From positions 124,001 to 188,000 of the forward strand of contig NZ_JAJEJT010000002.1 in NCBI RefSeq assembly GCF_021390645.1: a stretch of 64,000 bases of DNA, given 5' to 3'. This DNA comes from Paraburkholderia flagellata. Its GTDB lineage: Bacteria > Pseudomonadota > Gammaproteobacteria > Burkholderiales > Burkholderiaceae. A program made the translations under genes and the position numbers. The notes beneath the pieces are model-generated. The model ran no database searches. It saw nothing but the letters and a program-made list of their open reading frames with translations, and was not told the origin of the DNA. Shown piece after piece: positions 1-10,280 of the stretch (position 1 is the first letter of the stretch; every line of letters starts with the position of its first letter).

Positions 1-1005
1 CGCGCCCATCACGCGGAACGTCACGAAGATCGCGTAGACGACCATGAGCAGCGTTTGCGCAGCGAGGATCGTGAACACGGGAAGCGCGAGCGCGGCGAGG
101 TCCCACAGGCGCAGCGTCATGAGCGCCATCGCGAGAAAGAGCGCGAGGCTCACATTGCCGATCAGCGCGACGGCATGCTCGGCCACGGGGCGCCCGGCGA
201 GCGCGAGCCCATTGGCGAGCAGCACGGCCACGAACAGCACGCACACGAAGGTGGGCAGTTCGAACACGGTGCCCGCGATCAGGTCGGAGAGCGCGTCGCC
301 CACAGCCAGGCTGATGGCGATGAGCGTGACCGTGTTGATGAACGCGCCCGGCGTGGTCGGCTGCTCGGCTTTCGGCTCTTCGAATGCGTAGGCGTCGGGC
401 GTCGCCGCGCCGTTTGCGCCGGGAGCCGCGTCGCCAGCCTGCGTGCCGATACGCTTCATGAGGTGCTGCGCGACGGGGCCGCCCAGAATGCCGCCCATGA
501 TCAGCCCGAAAGTGGCGCAGGCAATGGCCGCTTCGGTGGCGGACTGCAGCCCGTGATGCTCGGTGAACACCGCCCCCCACGCCGCGCCCGTACCATGGCC
601 GCCCGCAAGCGACACCGAGCCGCCCAGCAGCCCGAACAGCGGATCGACGCCGAACGCCATGGCGAGCGTGATGCCCAGCACGTTTTGCAGCACGAGCAGT
701 GCGACCACCACGGCGAGAAAGCGCACGAGCACAGGGCCGCCGTGTTTCAGGTTGGCGAGGTTCGCATTGAGGCCGATGGTGGCGAAGAACGCTTGCATGA
801 GCGGCGCTTGCAGCGAGGTGTCGAAGACCACGTCCATGTGCGCGAAGCTGTGCAGGCCGAACACGATCAGCGCGGCGACGATGCCGCCCGCCACGGGTTC
901 GGGTATCGTCCATTTGCGCAGGACCGGCACGGCGGCGACGAGCCACTGGCCGGCCAGCAGCACGAGTGATGCGACGACGAGCGTTCCGTAGACTTTGATG
1001 TTCAT
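1..1005 (-). CDS. gltS: Sodium/glutamate symporter, GltS family (3' end cut by window edge)
   Basis: Read on the minus strand, this is 335 codons starting at an ATG at 1005 and running off the window, so the C-terminus is missing. The protein imports glutamate with Na+ across the inner membrane. It is strongly hydrophobic and carries the family's conserved blocks: TIPEPVAGG near residue 33, AFFATIGLNAN near 72, GGHGTGAAW near 131, and a second repeat with FELPTFVCVLF. GltS proteins are about 400 residues, so roughly 65 are lost. It is divergent from the DUF2252 gene across a 256-bp gap. Confidence is high for the family; substrate specificity is inferred from the family. Confidence 0.93.
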   Translation of the reverse strand, partial: MNIKVYGTLVVASLVLLAGQWLVAAVPVLRKWTIPEPVAGGIVAALIVFGLHSFAHMDVVFDTSLQAPLMQAFFATIGLNANLANLKHGGPVLVRFLAVVVALLVLQNVLGITLAMAFGVDPLFGLLGGSVSLAGGHGTGAAWGAVFTEHHGLQSATEAAIACATFGLIMGGILGGPVAQHLMKRIGTQAGDAAPGANGAATPDAYAFEEPKAEQPTTPGAFINTVTLIAISLAVGDALSDLIAGTVFELPTFVCVLFVAVLLANGLALAGRPVAEHAVALIGNVSLALFLAMALMTLRLWDLAALALPVFTILAAQTLLMVVYAIFVTFRVMGA

Positions 1006-1261
1006 TTCGGGTGTCCGGCGGGGCGGTGAGGGCGCAAGGCGGGCGGCGCATCTTTCGCGCACGGTACACCACGCGCTCGCGCGTTGCGCGCTTGGTGCGC
1101 AGTGACGCAAAACCGGGCGCCGGTTCCGGCCACGTTCGTTGCACGAAACGGGGTCCCACGCTTAAATACGCAAGCGCGGCCGCCGCGCTTACAGGACGAA
1201 TATCCCCGCGTTTGCCCGTTTGCCAGGACGGCGCGAGATCGTACAAGAACCGGAGAAGGTC

Positions 1262-2671
1262 ATGAATGGGAGCACCGTTGCTGAACGCGAGGCGGCCGGG
1301 CGTGCCGTGCGCGAGCGTTCGAAACGTTCGAGCCACAAGGAAACCGGCACCATCAAGCGCGATCCGCTCGCACTGCTGCGCGCGAGCAGCGAAGGCCGCG
1401 TGCCGAACCTCGTGCAACTGCGCTACGGGCGCATGATCGTCTCGCCGTTCACGTTCTTTCGCGGCAGCGCGATCCTCCAGGCGCACGATCTCGCCGGCGT
1501 GCCCAACACCGGCATGGCGATGGAGATTTGCGGCGACGCACATCTGCTGAACTTCGGCGCCTTCGCCACACCCGAGCGCCAGCTCGTGTTCGATCTCAAC
1601 GACTTCGACGAGGTCGCGCCCGGCCCGTGGGAGTGGGATGTCAAGCGCCTCGTGGCGAGCTTCGTCGTGGCGGCGCGGCACATGCGCTACTCGCGCGGCG
1701 TGGCCGAGGAACTGGTGATGACGGCCGTGACCAGCTATCGCGACCGGCTGCGCCAATATGCGGAGTACGGCGCGCTCGATCTCTGGTACGACAAAATCAC
1801 CTTCGATCGCATGGTCGAGACCGCGCTCACGCCCGAAGGCCGACGCCTGATCCGGCGCGGCATGGAGAAGGCCGCGAATCGCACGCACGAGAACCTGCTC
1901 GAAAAGCTCGCGGAGCGCGACGACGATCACTGGACGATTCACGACGTCCCGCCCGCGCTCTTTCACGTGCACGGCGTGAACACGCTGTTCGAGCCGGAAG
2001 ACGACTGGTTCACGCTCGGCGACTGGCGCACGCTGATCGAGCCGATGTACGAGGATTACGCGAAGACGCTCGCGCCCGACCGGCGCGAACTGCTCGAACA
2101 TTTCGCCATTCACGATCTGGTATTCAAGGTGGTCGGCGTGGGCAGCGTGGGCACGCGCTGCCTCGTAATGCTGCTCGTCGATCATCACGAGAAGCCGCTC
2201 TTCCTGCAGGTGAAAGAGGCACGGCGCTCGGTCGTTTCGCAGTACTTCAAGTCGCCTTCGATCAAACACGAAGGCGCGCGTGTCGTGCGCGGCCAGCGGC
2301 TCCTGCAGGCGGCGAGCGATATCTTCCTTGGCTGGACCACGGGACCTGCGGGGCGCCATTTTTACGTGCGTCAGTTGCGCGACATGAAGCTCTCGGTCGA
2401 TCTCCAGCTGCTCGACAGCACACTGCTTTGCGGCTATGCGCGACTCTGCGGCTGGGCGCTTGCGCGCGCGCACGCGAAGTCGGGCAGCGCGGCCATCGAA
2501 ATTGCTTCGTACATTGGCCGCAGCGATCTGTTCGCGGAGGCGCTCACGAGCTACGCGTTCAGCTATGCCGACCAGGTGGAGCGCGATTACGACGTGTTCA
2601 TCAAGGCCGCGCGCAGCGGCGCGATCGTCGCGCGCAGCGAAGAGGACATGGCGGCCGATTTCCGCGTTTGA
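1262..2671 (+). CDS. DUF2252 family protein
   Basis: A 469-residue soluble protein of the DUF2252 family, which has a distant kinase-like fold and no firmly assigned reaction. Diagnostic blocks are GDAHLLNFG (91-99) and DLNDFDE (111-117), followed by WEWDVKRL; such His/Asp clusters resemble aminoglycoside-phosphotransferase-like active sites. I chose the ATG at 1262 because GGAG at 1252-1255 sits at a good distance; an in-frame start at 1220 has no such site. It stands alone between gltS (divergent) and a LysR gene. The function is not known; the N-terminus is Arg/Lys/Ser-rich and probably disordered. Confidence 0.85.
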   Translation: MNGSTVAEREAAGRAVRERSKRSSHKETGTIKRDPLALLRASSEGRVPNLVQLRYGRMIVSPFTFFRGSAILQAHDLAGVPNTGMAMEICGDAHLLNFGAFATPERQLVFDLNDFDEVAPGPWEWDVKRLVASFVVAARHMRYSRGVAEELVMTAVTSYRDRLRQYAEYGALDLWYDKITFDRMVETALTPEGRRLIRRGMEKAANRTHENLLEKLAERDDDHWTIHDVPPALFHVHGVNTLFEPEDDWFTLGDWRTLIEPMYEDYAKTLAPDRRELLEHFAIHDLVFKVVGVGSVGTRCLVMLLVDHHEKPLFLQVKEARRSVVSQYFKSPSIKHEGARVVRGQRLLQAASDIFLGWTTGPAGRHFYVRQLRDMKLSVDLQLLDSTLLCGYARLCGWALARAHAKSGSAAIEIASYIGRSDLFAEALTSYAFSYADQVERDYDVFIKAARSGAIVARSEEDMAADFRV

Positions 2672-2782
2672 GCGGCGCTTAACTTCAGGCCGCAGGCGAG
2701 GCGCGCAACCGAACGCGCTATCCTTGCGCTTTTCCTTCGTCCCGCCGCGCATGAGCTTCGTACGCATGCCCGGCACGCGCCC

Positions 2783-3676
2783 ATGCGTTTACGTCATATC
2801 GAAGTCTTTCACGCGATCATGCGCACCGGCTCGCTCTCCAAAGCGGCCGAGCTGCTGTGCGTTTCCCAGCCTGCTGTCAGCAAGGTGCTCGCCCATGCGG
2901 AGCGCAGCGCGGGCCTCAAGCTCTTCAGCCGCGCGCACGGCCGCCTGCAGCCCACGCGCGAGGCCGAACTGCTGTTCGCCGAGACGCAGAAGCTGCAATC
3001 GAACCTCGACAGCATTCGCGATCTCGCGCGCAATCTCGCGCTGCGTCCGCAAGGGCTGTTGCGCATCGGCTGTCTGCCCAGCCTTGGCATGAGCCTGATT
3101 CCGGCTGCCGTGCAGACGTTTCGCGCCGGCTATCCCGATGTGTCGCTCAAGATCCAGACGCGCCACACCGCCGAACTGCTCAACGCGCTGCTCACGCGCG
3201 AACTCGATCTGGGCGTTGCGCTCAATCCGCCCGCGCGGCCGGGCATTGCCGCAGTCGAACTCGCGCGCACGGCCGTGGTCTGCGTCGCGCCGCCCGACGA
3301 GCCCACGCCGGAACACGCGCCGCTCGCGTTGCGCGACCTGGTCGATGGCGAGTGGATCAGCATCGGCAACGTCGACCCGCTTGGCGAGGCGATCGGCAAC
3401 CTGCTCGAAGCCGAAGGCGTGGACGACCGGCTCGCGGCAGTCGAGGCGCAAACGTGGCACGTCGCGCGCGCACTCGCGGCGCGCGGCATCGGCCGCGTGC
3501 TGCTCGACGAACTCAGCGCGCGCGGGGCGGGCGAGCCGGTGGCGATCCGGCGCGTCGAACCGGCGCTCACGGTCGGCGTGTTCGCCATGTGGCGCGAAGG
3601 CGGCATGGACTCGCAGGCAGGCAACGCATTCGTGGAAGTGCTGCGCGCAAGCCTCGCCGATTCTTGCGCGGCGTGA
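2783..3676 (+). CDS. LysR-family transcriptional regulator
   Basis: A 297-residue LysR-type regulator. The winged helix-turn-helix occupies about residues 3-62, with the typical recognition-helix pattern SLSKAAELLCVSQPAVSKVL, and is followed by a periplasmic-binding-protein-like effector domain from about 90 to 290. The length is normal for the family. It lies just upstream of, and in the same orientation as, a periplasmic amino-acid binding protein, so it may control uptake or use of that substrate; this is inferred from position only. The target and effector are not recognisable from sequence. Confidence 0.9.
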   Translation: MRLRHIEVFHAIMRTGSLSKAAELLCVSQPAVSKVLAHAERSAGLKLFSRAHGRLQPTREAELLFAETQKLQSNLDSIRDLARNLALRPQGLLRIGCLPSLGMSLIPAAVQTFRAGYPDVSLKIQTRHTAELLNALLTRELDLGVALNPPARPGIAAVELARTAVVCVAPPDEPTPEHAPLALRDLVDGEWISIGNVDPLGEAIGNLLEAEGVDDRLAAVEAQTWHVARALAARGIGRVLLDELSARGAGEPVAIRRVEPALTVGVFAMWREGGMDSQAGNAFVEVLRASLADSCAA

Positions 3677-3804
3677 CGGCGCGCGCAGCCTGCAATTTTG
3701 CGGCATAACGCGAGCCGCCCCGGCCCGCCGGTACAATCGCGCGCAGGGGAAGCGGCGCTGCACGCGCATCATGCGAACGAATGAGGGATCCACAGGAGAG
3801 ACGG

Positions 3805-4833
3805 TTGAAGCGCGAGTCAAAGCCGCTGGGCATCGCCAGAAAGCCGCGTGGCCACATGCAGCGCAGCAGCATGGCCCGCGCGCTCCTGGCCATGCGCTAC
3901 GTCGCGCTCGCGTGCGCCTGCATGTCTGCGGGCGCGGTGCATGCCGATGAACTGGAAAGCCCCACGCTGCGCAAGATTCGCGACACCGGCACGATCGTCA
4001 TCGGCGTGCGCGAAGCGACCGTCCCGTTCTCTTATATGGCCGGCGGCGGGCACGCAGCGGGCTATTCGTACGAGATCACCCAACGCATCGTGGAAAACGT
4101 GCGCGAGACGCTCAAGCTTCCCGCGCTGCGTGTGCGTGAACTCGTCGTCACGCCGCAAAACCGCATCACGCTCGTGCAGAACGGCACGGTCGATCTCGAG
4201 TGCAGCACCACGACGCACACGCGCGAGCGCGAGAACGACGTGGCATTCTCGAACAGCATTTTCGAGTACGGCGTGCGCATGCTCGTGAAGCGCGGCTCGC
4301 AGGTCAAAGACTTCGGCGATCTCGCGGGCCGCACCGTGGTCACGACCGCGGGCACTTCGGAAGAGCGCCTCTTGCGCCGCTGGAACATGGAGCGCGGGAT
4401 GAACATGCACATCGTCGTCGCGAAGACTCACGGCGATTCCGTCGAAGCCGTGCGCTCGGGGCGCGCCGTTGCCTTCGTGATGGACGAGCCGCTGCTGCAC
4501 GCCGCGCTCGCGACCGGTTACATGGCGAGCGAAACGCCGGGTGCGCCGGTGGCGCAAAGCGCGCACGCCATGAGCGACGCGCACGCTTACGCAATCGTTG
4601 GCAGCCCGGCCAGGTCGGAGGTCTACGGCTGCATGTTCCGGCGCGGCGACACTGCCTTCAAGCGCATTGCCGACGACACCATCGCGAAGATGGAGCGCTC
4701 GGGCGAAGCGCTCGCGCTTTACCGGCGCTGGTTCGAGTCGCCCATTCCGCCTGCGGGCGTGAACCTCGACTATCCGATGTCGGAGCAGATGAAGGCGCTT
4801 TTCGCGAATCCCAACGATCAGCCGCTCGATTGA
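3805..4833 (+). CDS. Periplasmic amino-acid-binding protein of an ABC transporter (family 3)
   Basis: A solute-binding protein of bacterial family 3, of the GltI/AatJ type for acidic or polar amino acids. The start is uncertain. A TTG at 3805 is preceded at close spacing by AGGAGAG (3794-3800), giving 342 residues with a long basic leader; an internal ATG at 3856 gives a more ordinary signal peptide. The hydrophobic core ALLAMRYVALACACM ends at a likely AHA-type cleavage site before DELESPTLRKI. The mature part has the family's DTGTIVIGVREATVPFSY block and the ligand-site region VDLECSTTTHTRERE. No permease or ATPase gene is nearby, so this is an orphan component. Confidence 0.85.
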   Translation: MKRESKPLGIARKPRGHMQRSSMARALLAMRYVALACACMSAGAVHADELESPTLRKIRDTGTIVIGVREATVPFSYMAGGGHAAGYSYEITQRIVENVRETLKLPALRVRELVVTPQNRITLVQNGTVDLECSTTTHTRERENDVAFSNSIFEYGVRMLVKRGSQVKDFGDLAGRTVVTTAGTSEERLLRRWNMERGMNMHIVVAKTHGDSVEAVRSGRAVAFVMDEPLLHAALATGYMASETPGAPVAQSAHAMSDAHAYAIVGSPARSEVYGCMFRRGDTAFKRIADDTIAKMERSGEALALYRRWFESPIPPAGVNLDYPMSEQMKALFANPNDQPLD

Positions 4834-4860
4834 AGGCTCAACCGCAAGAAAGAGGCAACG

Positions 4861-5625
4861 ATGAGTGATACGCAACAACGCAAAATCGCACTGGTGACGG
4901 GCGCGGGCAGCGGCATTGGTCGCGCGTGCGCGCGCAGGCTGCTGGCCAATGGCTTCGCCGTCGTGCTGGCGGGCAGACGGGCCGCGCCGCTCGAAGCGCT
5001 CGCTGACGAGGCGCGCGCGCGTGGCGAAGAGGCGCTGGCGGCGCCCTGCGACGTGACCGACGCGGCGGCCGTCGAGGCGCTCTTCGAGACGATCCGCACG
5101 CGCTACGGCCGGCTCGATCTGCTCTTCAACAACGCGGGCCGCAACGCGCCGGCCGTGGACATCGACGAGCTTTCCGTCGACGACTGGCGCGCCGTGGTCG
5201 ACACGAACCTCACCGGCGTGTTCCTGTGCACGCGCGCGGCGTTCGGGCTGATGAAGCGGCAGACGCCGCAAGGCGGGCGCATCATCAACAACGGCTCGAT
5301 TTCGGCGCATGCGCCGAGGCCGTTCAGCATTGCCTATACGGCCACAAAGCACGCTATCACTGGCCTGACCAAAACCGTTTCGCTCGATGGCCGGCGCTAC
5401 GACATCGCGTGCGGGCAAATCGACATCGGCAACGCGGCGACGGAGATGGCCGAGCGCATGGCGCGCGGCGTGCCGCAGGCGAACGGCGAGATTGCCGTCG
5501 AGCCGCTGATGGACGTGGAACTCGTGGCCGATGCGCTGCTACACATGGCGCAAATGCCGCTCGAAGCAAACGTGCAGTTCATGACGATCATGGCGACGAA
5601 GATGCCGTTCGTGGGACGCGGCTGA
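4861..5625 (+). CDS. Short-chain dehydrogenase/reductase (SDR), classical type
   Basis: A 254-residue NAD(P)-dependent oxidoreductase of the classical SDR family. The cofactor motif TGAGSGIG is at residues 13-20, NNAG at 90-93, and the catalytic set is Ser146, Tyr159 and Lys163 (SIAYTATK). An Arg-Arg pair at 39-40 after the second strand hints at NADP preference, but this is only suggestive. It starts 27 bp after the amino-acid-binding protein on the same strand, so the two may be cotranscribed. The substrate cannot be read from the sequence. Confidence 0.9.
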   Translation: MSDTQQRKIALVTGAGSGIGRACARRLLANGFAVVLAGRRAAPLEALADEARARGEEALAAPCDVTDAAAVEALFETIRTRYGRLDLLFNNAGRNAPAVDIDELSVDDWRAVVDTNLTGVFLCTRAAFGLMKRQTPQGGRIINNGSISAHAPRPFSIAYTATKHAITGLTKTVSLDGRRYDIACGQIDIGNAATEMAERMARGVPQANGEIAVEPLMDVELVADALLHMAQMPLEANVQFMTIMATKMPFVGRG

Positions 5626-5723
5626 GCGCAAAAGACGGGCGCGAGCGGGCGCGGGCCTGGCCGCACGCGCTCGCGCACAGTCCCGTATACTGGCCGCTGA
5701 ACCACCACGACGCCTGAGCGCCC

Positions 5724-5969
5724 ATGTCTTTGCCCCCGCGTCCGGACGACGATCCGCGTCCCCAGCCGCCCGAATGTCCCGATAACGACGACTGCTGCCA
5801 TAGTGGCTGCGACCCCTGCATCTTCGATCTATACGACGAGGAGTTTGGCCGGTATCGCGCCGCGCTGGCTGCGTGGCAAGCGCGCGAAGCCGAGCGCGAG
5901 GCACAGGCGAAAGCGCCGCGCAAGCAAGCCGCTAAATCGGCGGAGTCGCGCGACAAACCCACGCGCTGA
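5724..5969 (+). CDS. Small cysteine-rich protein, oxidoreductase-like N-terminal domain (PF09791 type)
   Basis: An 81-residue protein with a Pro/Asp-rich start followed by the block PPECPDNDDCCHSGCDPCIFD and then a conserved Tyr-Asp-Glu-Glu patch. This Pro-x-Pro-x-x-Cys...CCxSGCxxC pattern is the hallmark of the short oxidoreductase-like N-terminal domain, found both as small bacterial proteins and at the start of some eukaryotic proteins. The four clustered cysteines could bind metal or act in redox chemistry; neither is shown here. The C-terminal third is a charged Ala/Lys/Arg helix. It lies just upstream of the sirtuin gene, with 21 bp between stop and start. Confidence 0.75.
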   Translation: MSLPPRPDDDPRPQPPECPDNDDCCHSGCDPCIFDLYDEEFGRYRAALAAWQAREAEREAQAKAPRKQAAKSAESRDKPTR

Positions 5970-5990
5970 ACTGCATTGCTCCCTGCCGCC

Positions 5991-6857
5991 ATGACCGAAT
6001 CCATCCTCGTTCCCAGCGCTCCCATCGTCGACACCGCCGCGCTCGACGCGCTGCAGGCGTTCGTCGAGCGTCATCCGCGCCTGTTCGTGCTGACCGGCGC
6101 GGGCATCAGCACGGATTCGGGCATTCCGGGCTACCGCGACGAGAACGGCGCCTGGAAGCGCTCACCGCCCATCACGCTGCAGGAATTCCTCGGCTCCGAG
6201 AGCATGCGCCGGCGTTACTGGGCACGCAGCTTGATCGGCTGGCCCACGGTGGGTCTCGCGCAGCCCAACGGCGCCCATCGCGCGCTCGCGCGCCTGGGTG
6301 CGGCGGGCTACGCGCGCACGCTCGTCACGCAGAACGTGGATGGGCTGCATCAGCGCGCGGGCAGTCGCGACGTGATCGAGTTGCACGGCAGCATCGCGCA
6401 CGTGCATTGCCTCGACTGCGGCGCGCAGTATTCGCGCGCCTCGATCCAGCCGGAACTCGAGGCGCGCAATCCAGTCATTGCGGGCGCGAGCGCGGAACCG
6501 GCCGCCGACGGCGACGCCCACCTCGACTTCGATGGCGCCAACGCCTTCCACGTGCCCGCATGCGCCGCGTGCGGCGGCATGCTCAAGCCTTCGGTGGTGT
6601 TCTTCGGCGAGAATGTGCCGCGCGAGCGCGTGGCCAGCGCCTCGAACGCGCTCGACGAGGCCGACGCGGTGCTCGTGGTCGGCTCCTCGCTCATGGTGTA
6701 TTCGGGCTACCGCTTCTGCGCGTGGGCGCAGCAGCGCGGCAAGCCCGTGGCCGCGATCAACATGGGCAAGACGCGCGCCGACCCGCTCCTCGCACTCAAG
6801 CTCGAAGCCCCCTGCGCCGCCGTGCTCGATGCGCTGGGCGCGCGCCTCGTCCCCTGA
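5991..6857 (+). CDS. NAD-dependent protein deacylase, class II sirtuin
   Basis: A 288-residue Sir2-family enzyme that removes acyl groups from lysines and consumes NAD+. Visible motifs are the NAD-binding GAGIS-TDSGIPGYRD (36-50), QNVDGLH (114-120), the catalytic His132 in HGS, and zinc ligands Cys140/Cys143 and Cys191/Cys194. The GAGIST-SGIP form and the roughly 47-residue gap between Cys pairs fit class II bacterial sirtuins (SIRT4-like). I chose the ATG at 5991; a TTG 15 bp upstream is in frame but has no better ribosome site. It sits in a same-strand run with the small Cys-rich gene upstream and a PPOX flavoprotein 28 bp downstream. Confidence 0.92.
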   Translation: MTESILVPSAPIVDTAALDALQAFVERHPRLFVLTGAGISTDSGIPGYRDENGAWKRSPPITLQEFLGSESMRRRYWARSLIGWPTVGLAQPNGAHRALARLGAAGYARTLVTQNVDGLHQRAGSRDVIELHGSIAHVHCLDCGAQYSRASIQPELEARNPVIAGASAEPAADGDAHLDFDGANAFHVPACAACGGMLKPSVVFFGENVPRERVASASNALDEADAVLVVGSSLMVYSGYRFCAWAQQRGKPVAAINMGKTRADPLLALKLEAPCAAVLDALGARLVP

Positions 6858-6885
6858 CACTACACGACTCCACGGAACCGACGAC

Positions 6886-7503
6886 ATGCTGACCACGCTA
6901 GCCGACCTCGAAGCGCATTACGGCACGCCGCACGAACGCGCGCTGCGCAAGGAAATCGATCACGTCAACGCGGACTACCGGCGCTTCATCGAAAGCTCGC
7001 CGTTCGTCGTGCTCGCCACGGGCGGGCCGGAAGGCCTCGACTGCTCGCCGCGCGGCGACGCACCGGGTTTCGTGCGCATTCTCGACGAGCACACGCTCGC
7101 GTTGCCCGACCGCCCCGGCAACAACCGTGTGGACAGTCTGCGCAACGTGGTCGCCTCGTCGCAGGTGGGCCTGCTATTCATGGTGCCGGGCGTGGGCGAG
7201 ATGCTGCGCGTGAACGGGCGCGGCCGTGTGAGCACCGACCCCGTGCTCGCCGCGAGCTTCGCCGTGGACGGCAAGCCGCCGCGCTCGGTGCTCGTGATCG
7301 ACGTGGAAAGTGTGTATTTCCATTGCTCCAAGGCCATCGTGCGCTCGAAGCTGTGGGATCCGTCGCGTCACGTCGAACGCTCGCATCTGCCGAGTGCGGG
7401 TGAAATGCTGCGCCGTGTGAACGAGGAGCAATATGGCGAGACGTTCGACGCCGAGACTTATGAAGCCGGTCTGGCCGAACGCATCAAGACCACGCTGTAC
7501 TGA
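6886..7503 (+). CDS. FMN-dependent PPOX-type flavoprotein (MSMEG_1061-like)
   Basis: A 205-residue protein of the pyridoxamine-phosphate-oxidase-like split-barrel family. Features include SPFVVLATGGPEGLDCSPRGD near residue 36, the LALPDRPGNNRVDSLRN flavin-phosphate-binding block, and a C-terminal FHCSKAIVRSKLWDP block typical of the MSMEG_1061 subgroup. Such proteins bind FMN or F420; the many cofactor-contact residues favour FMN, but the substrate is unknown. It begins 28 bp after the sirtuin stop and is followed by a methyltransferase after 42 bp, consistent with one transcript. Confidence 0.85.
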   Translation: MLTTLADLEAHYGTPHERALRKEIDHVNADYRRFIESSPFVVLATGGPEGLDCSPRGDAPGFVRILDEHTLALPDRPGNNRVDSLRNVVASSQVGLLFMVPGVGEMLRVNGRGRVSTDPVLAASFAVDGKPPRSVLVIDVESVYFHCSKAIVRSKLWDPSRHVERSHLPSAGEMLRRVNEEQYGETFDAETYEAGLAERIKTTLY

Positions 7504-7545
7504 GCGCAAGCCGATTCAACGCCGAAGAGAAGAGAACGCAACACG

Positions 7546-8160
7546 ATGAACGACCCGCAAGCCGCCCAACGCCTAAACGCGCCCGCCGCCGAGCGCAACG
7601 CCGCGCCGATCCTCGAGGTGCTGCGCGGCGCGCTGCCCGCGCGGGGTACGGTGCTCGAAATCGCGAGCGGCACCGGCCAGCATGCCGTCCATTTCGCGGC
7701 AGCGTTTCCTGACCTCGCCTGGCAGCCGAGCGACGCCGACGCGCGAGCCCGCGCCTCGATCGACGCCTGGCGCGAGCACACGGGACTCGCCAATCTGCGC
7801 GCGCCGCTCGATCTCGACGTGCGCCGCGAGCCCTGGCCGATCGGCGCGGTGGATGCCATCGTTTGCATCAACATGATTCACATCGCGCCGTGGGAAGCGG
7901 CGCAGGCGCTGATGAAAGGTGCAGGCGCGCGCGTTGCTTCAGGGGGCGCGCTCGTGCTTTACGGGCCGTACCGGCGCGAAGGCGCGCACACTGCGCCGAG
8001 CAACGAGGCCTTCGACGCCGACCTTCGCGCGCGCGACCCGTCCTGGGGCGTGCGCGACATGGAAGAAGTGGAGGCGCTGGCGCAGGCGCAAGGCTTCGAC
8101 TGCGAGGCGCGCGTGGCGATGCCGGCGAATAATTTCAGTCTGGTGTTCCGAAAACGCTAA
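7546..8160 (+). CDS. DUF938 SAM-dependent methyltransferase
   Basis: A 204-residue class I methyltransferase-like protein. The SAM-binding motif I reads LEIASGTGQH (37-46), followed by DADARARASIDAW, and motif IV is DAIVCINMIHIAPWEA. The C-terminal pair of blocks PYRREGAHTAPSNEAFD and PANNFSLVFRK marks the DUF938 (UPF0585) family. Length is normal for the family. The acceptor substrate is unknown. GAAGAGAAG precedes the ATG. It is the last member of a same-strand run that begins near 5.7 kb; gnd follows after 119 bp. Confidence 0.88.
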   Translation: MNDPQAAQRLNAPAAERNAAPILEVLRGALPARGTVLEIASGTGQHAVHFAAAFPDLAWQPSDADARARASIDAWREHTGLANLRAPLDLDVRREPWPIGAVDAIVCINMIHIAPWEAAQALMKGAGARVASGGALVLYGPYRREGAHTAPSNEAFDADLRARDPSWGVRDMEEVEALAQAQGFDCEARVAMPANNFSLVFRKR

Positions 8161-8279
8161 GCAGGTAGGGAAACATGGGTCGCAATGCGCGCGTGCGCGC
8201 GGCTCCTGGGCGTTTCCCTTATGCTTGCACGGTTGGCGCCCCGTTGCGGCGCCGTCAATGAATGAAGTGGAGAATCAAC

Positions 8280-9689
<1,410 letters not shown>

Positions 9690-9742
9690 GGAAATCGCAA
9701 GACAAAAGACCGCATTGTCGTTGCGGCCTTTGTTGGAATCGA

Positions 9743-9772
9743 AAGGTGAGTCCGCGGGACTCACCTTTTTTT
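9743..9772 (+). terminator. Intrinsic terminator of gnd
   Basis: A perfect 11-bp stem (AAGGTGAGTCC, 9743-9753, with its complement at 9757-9767), a 3-nt loop, and a run of T through 9772. It is on the plus strand 54 bp after the gnd stop. Confidence 0.93.
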
Positions 9773-9901
9773 ATTGCGGAAATTGCAACGGTGTTTTGAT
9801 GAATTAGGGTTTTCCCTAGCGAGACCGGACGCCTACACTGTATTCAACGGCTGACGAACACGGTGTTCCGAAGCTGACATAAAACAGATGGAGGTCCGAT
9901 C

Positions 9902-10228
9902 ATGAACAAGCTCATCCCCGCAGTTGTCGTTGCCGCCGCTCTTGCCATCCCGGCAATCTCGTTCGCCCAGTCGAGCGAGCAAGGCCTGACCCGCGCCCAG
10001 GTGCGTGCGGAGCTGGTTCAACTGGAGCACGCTGGCTACAACCCGTCGGCAGACCATGTGAACTACCCGGAAAACCTGCAGGCCGCTCAAGCCCGCGTGA
10101 CCCAGGAAAAGCTCGCCGCCGGCGACACCAGCGGTTACGGCGCACCGGCAGCAGGCACGTCGCAGTCGGGCGCAGCAGTGCAACCGGCGCAAGTCGCACC
10201 GAGCCAGCGCATTTACTTCGGTCACTAA
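9902..10228 (+). CDS. DUF4148 exported protein
   Basis: A 108-residue secreted protein of the DUF4148 family, which is very common in Burkholderiaceae and of unknown function. The Sec signal peptide has a hydrophobic core at about 4-19 and a likely cleavage after SFA at residue 22. The family core follows: LTRAQVRAELVQLEHAGYNP, then a Tyr-Pro pair in NYPENLQAAQARV. The tail is Gly/Ala/Ser/Gln-rich and low in complexity. GGAGG precedes the ATG. The gene is followed not by another gene but by a hairpin and a 280-nt repeat array ending at a terminator, so its mRNA probably has a long unusual 3' untranslated region. A second member of the family is at 56861-57133. Confidence 0.9.
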   Translation: MNKLIPAVVVAAALAIPAISFAQSSEQGLTRAQVRAELVQLEHAGYNPSADHVNYPENLQAAQARVTQEKLAAGDTSGYGAPAAGTSQSGAAVQPAQVAPSQRIYFGH

Positions 10229-10241
10229 GCCCTGACCGAAT

Positions 10242-10262
10242 GGAACCGCCGCAGGCGGTTCC
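10242..10262 (+). other. Hairpin after the DUF4148 gene
   Basis: A perfect inverted repeat GGAACCGCC / GGCGGTTCC with a 3-nt loop, 13 bp after the DUF4148 stop. It has no T-tract, so it is probably not an efficient intrinsic terminator; it could protect an mRNA end or pause polymerase before the repeat array. Confidence 0.7.
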
Positions 10263-10280
10263 GGCAAGCTACCCCCTGTA

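Noticed and set aside
3817..5418. A 533-codon minus-strand frame across the binding protein and SDR genes
   Set aside because: It crosses two well-supported plus-strand genes and has antisense-type composition.
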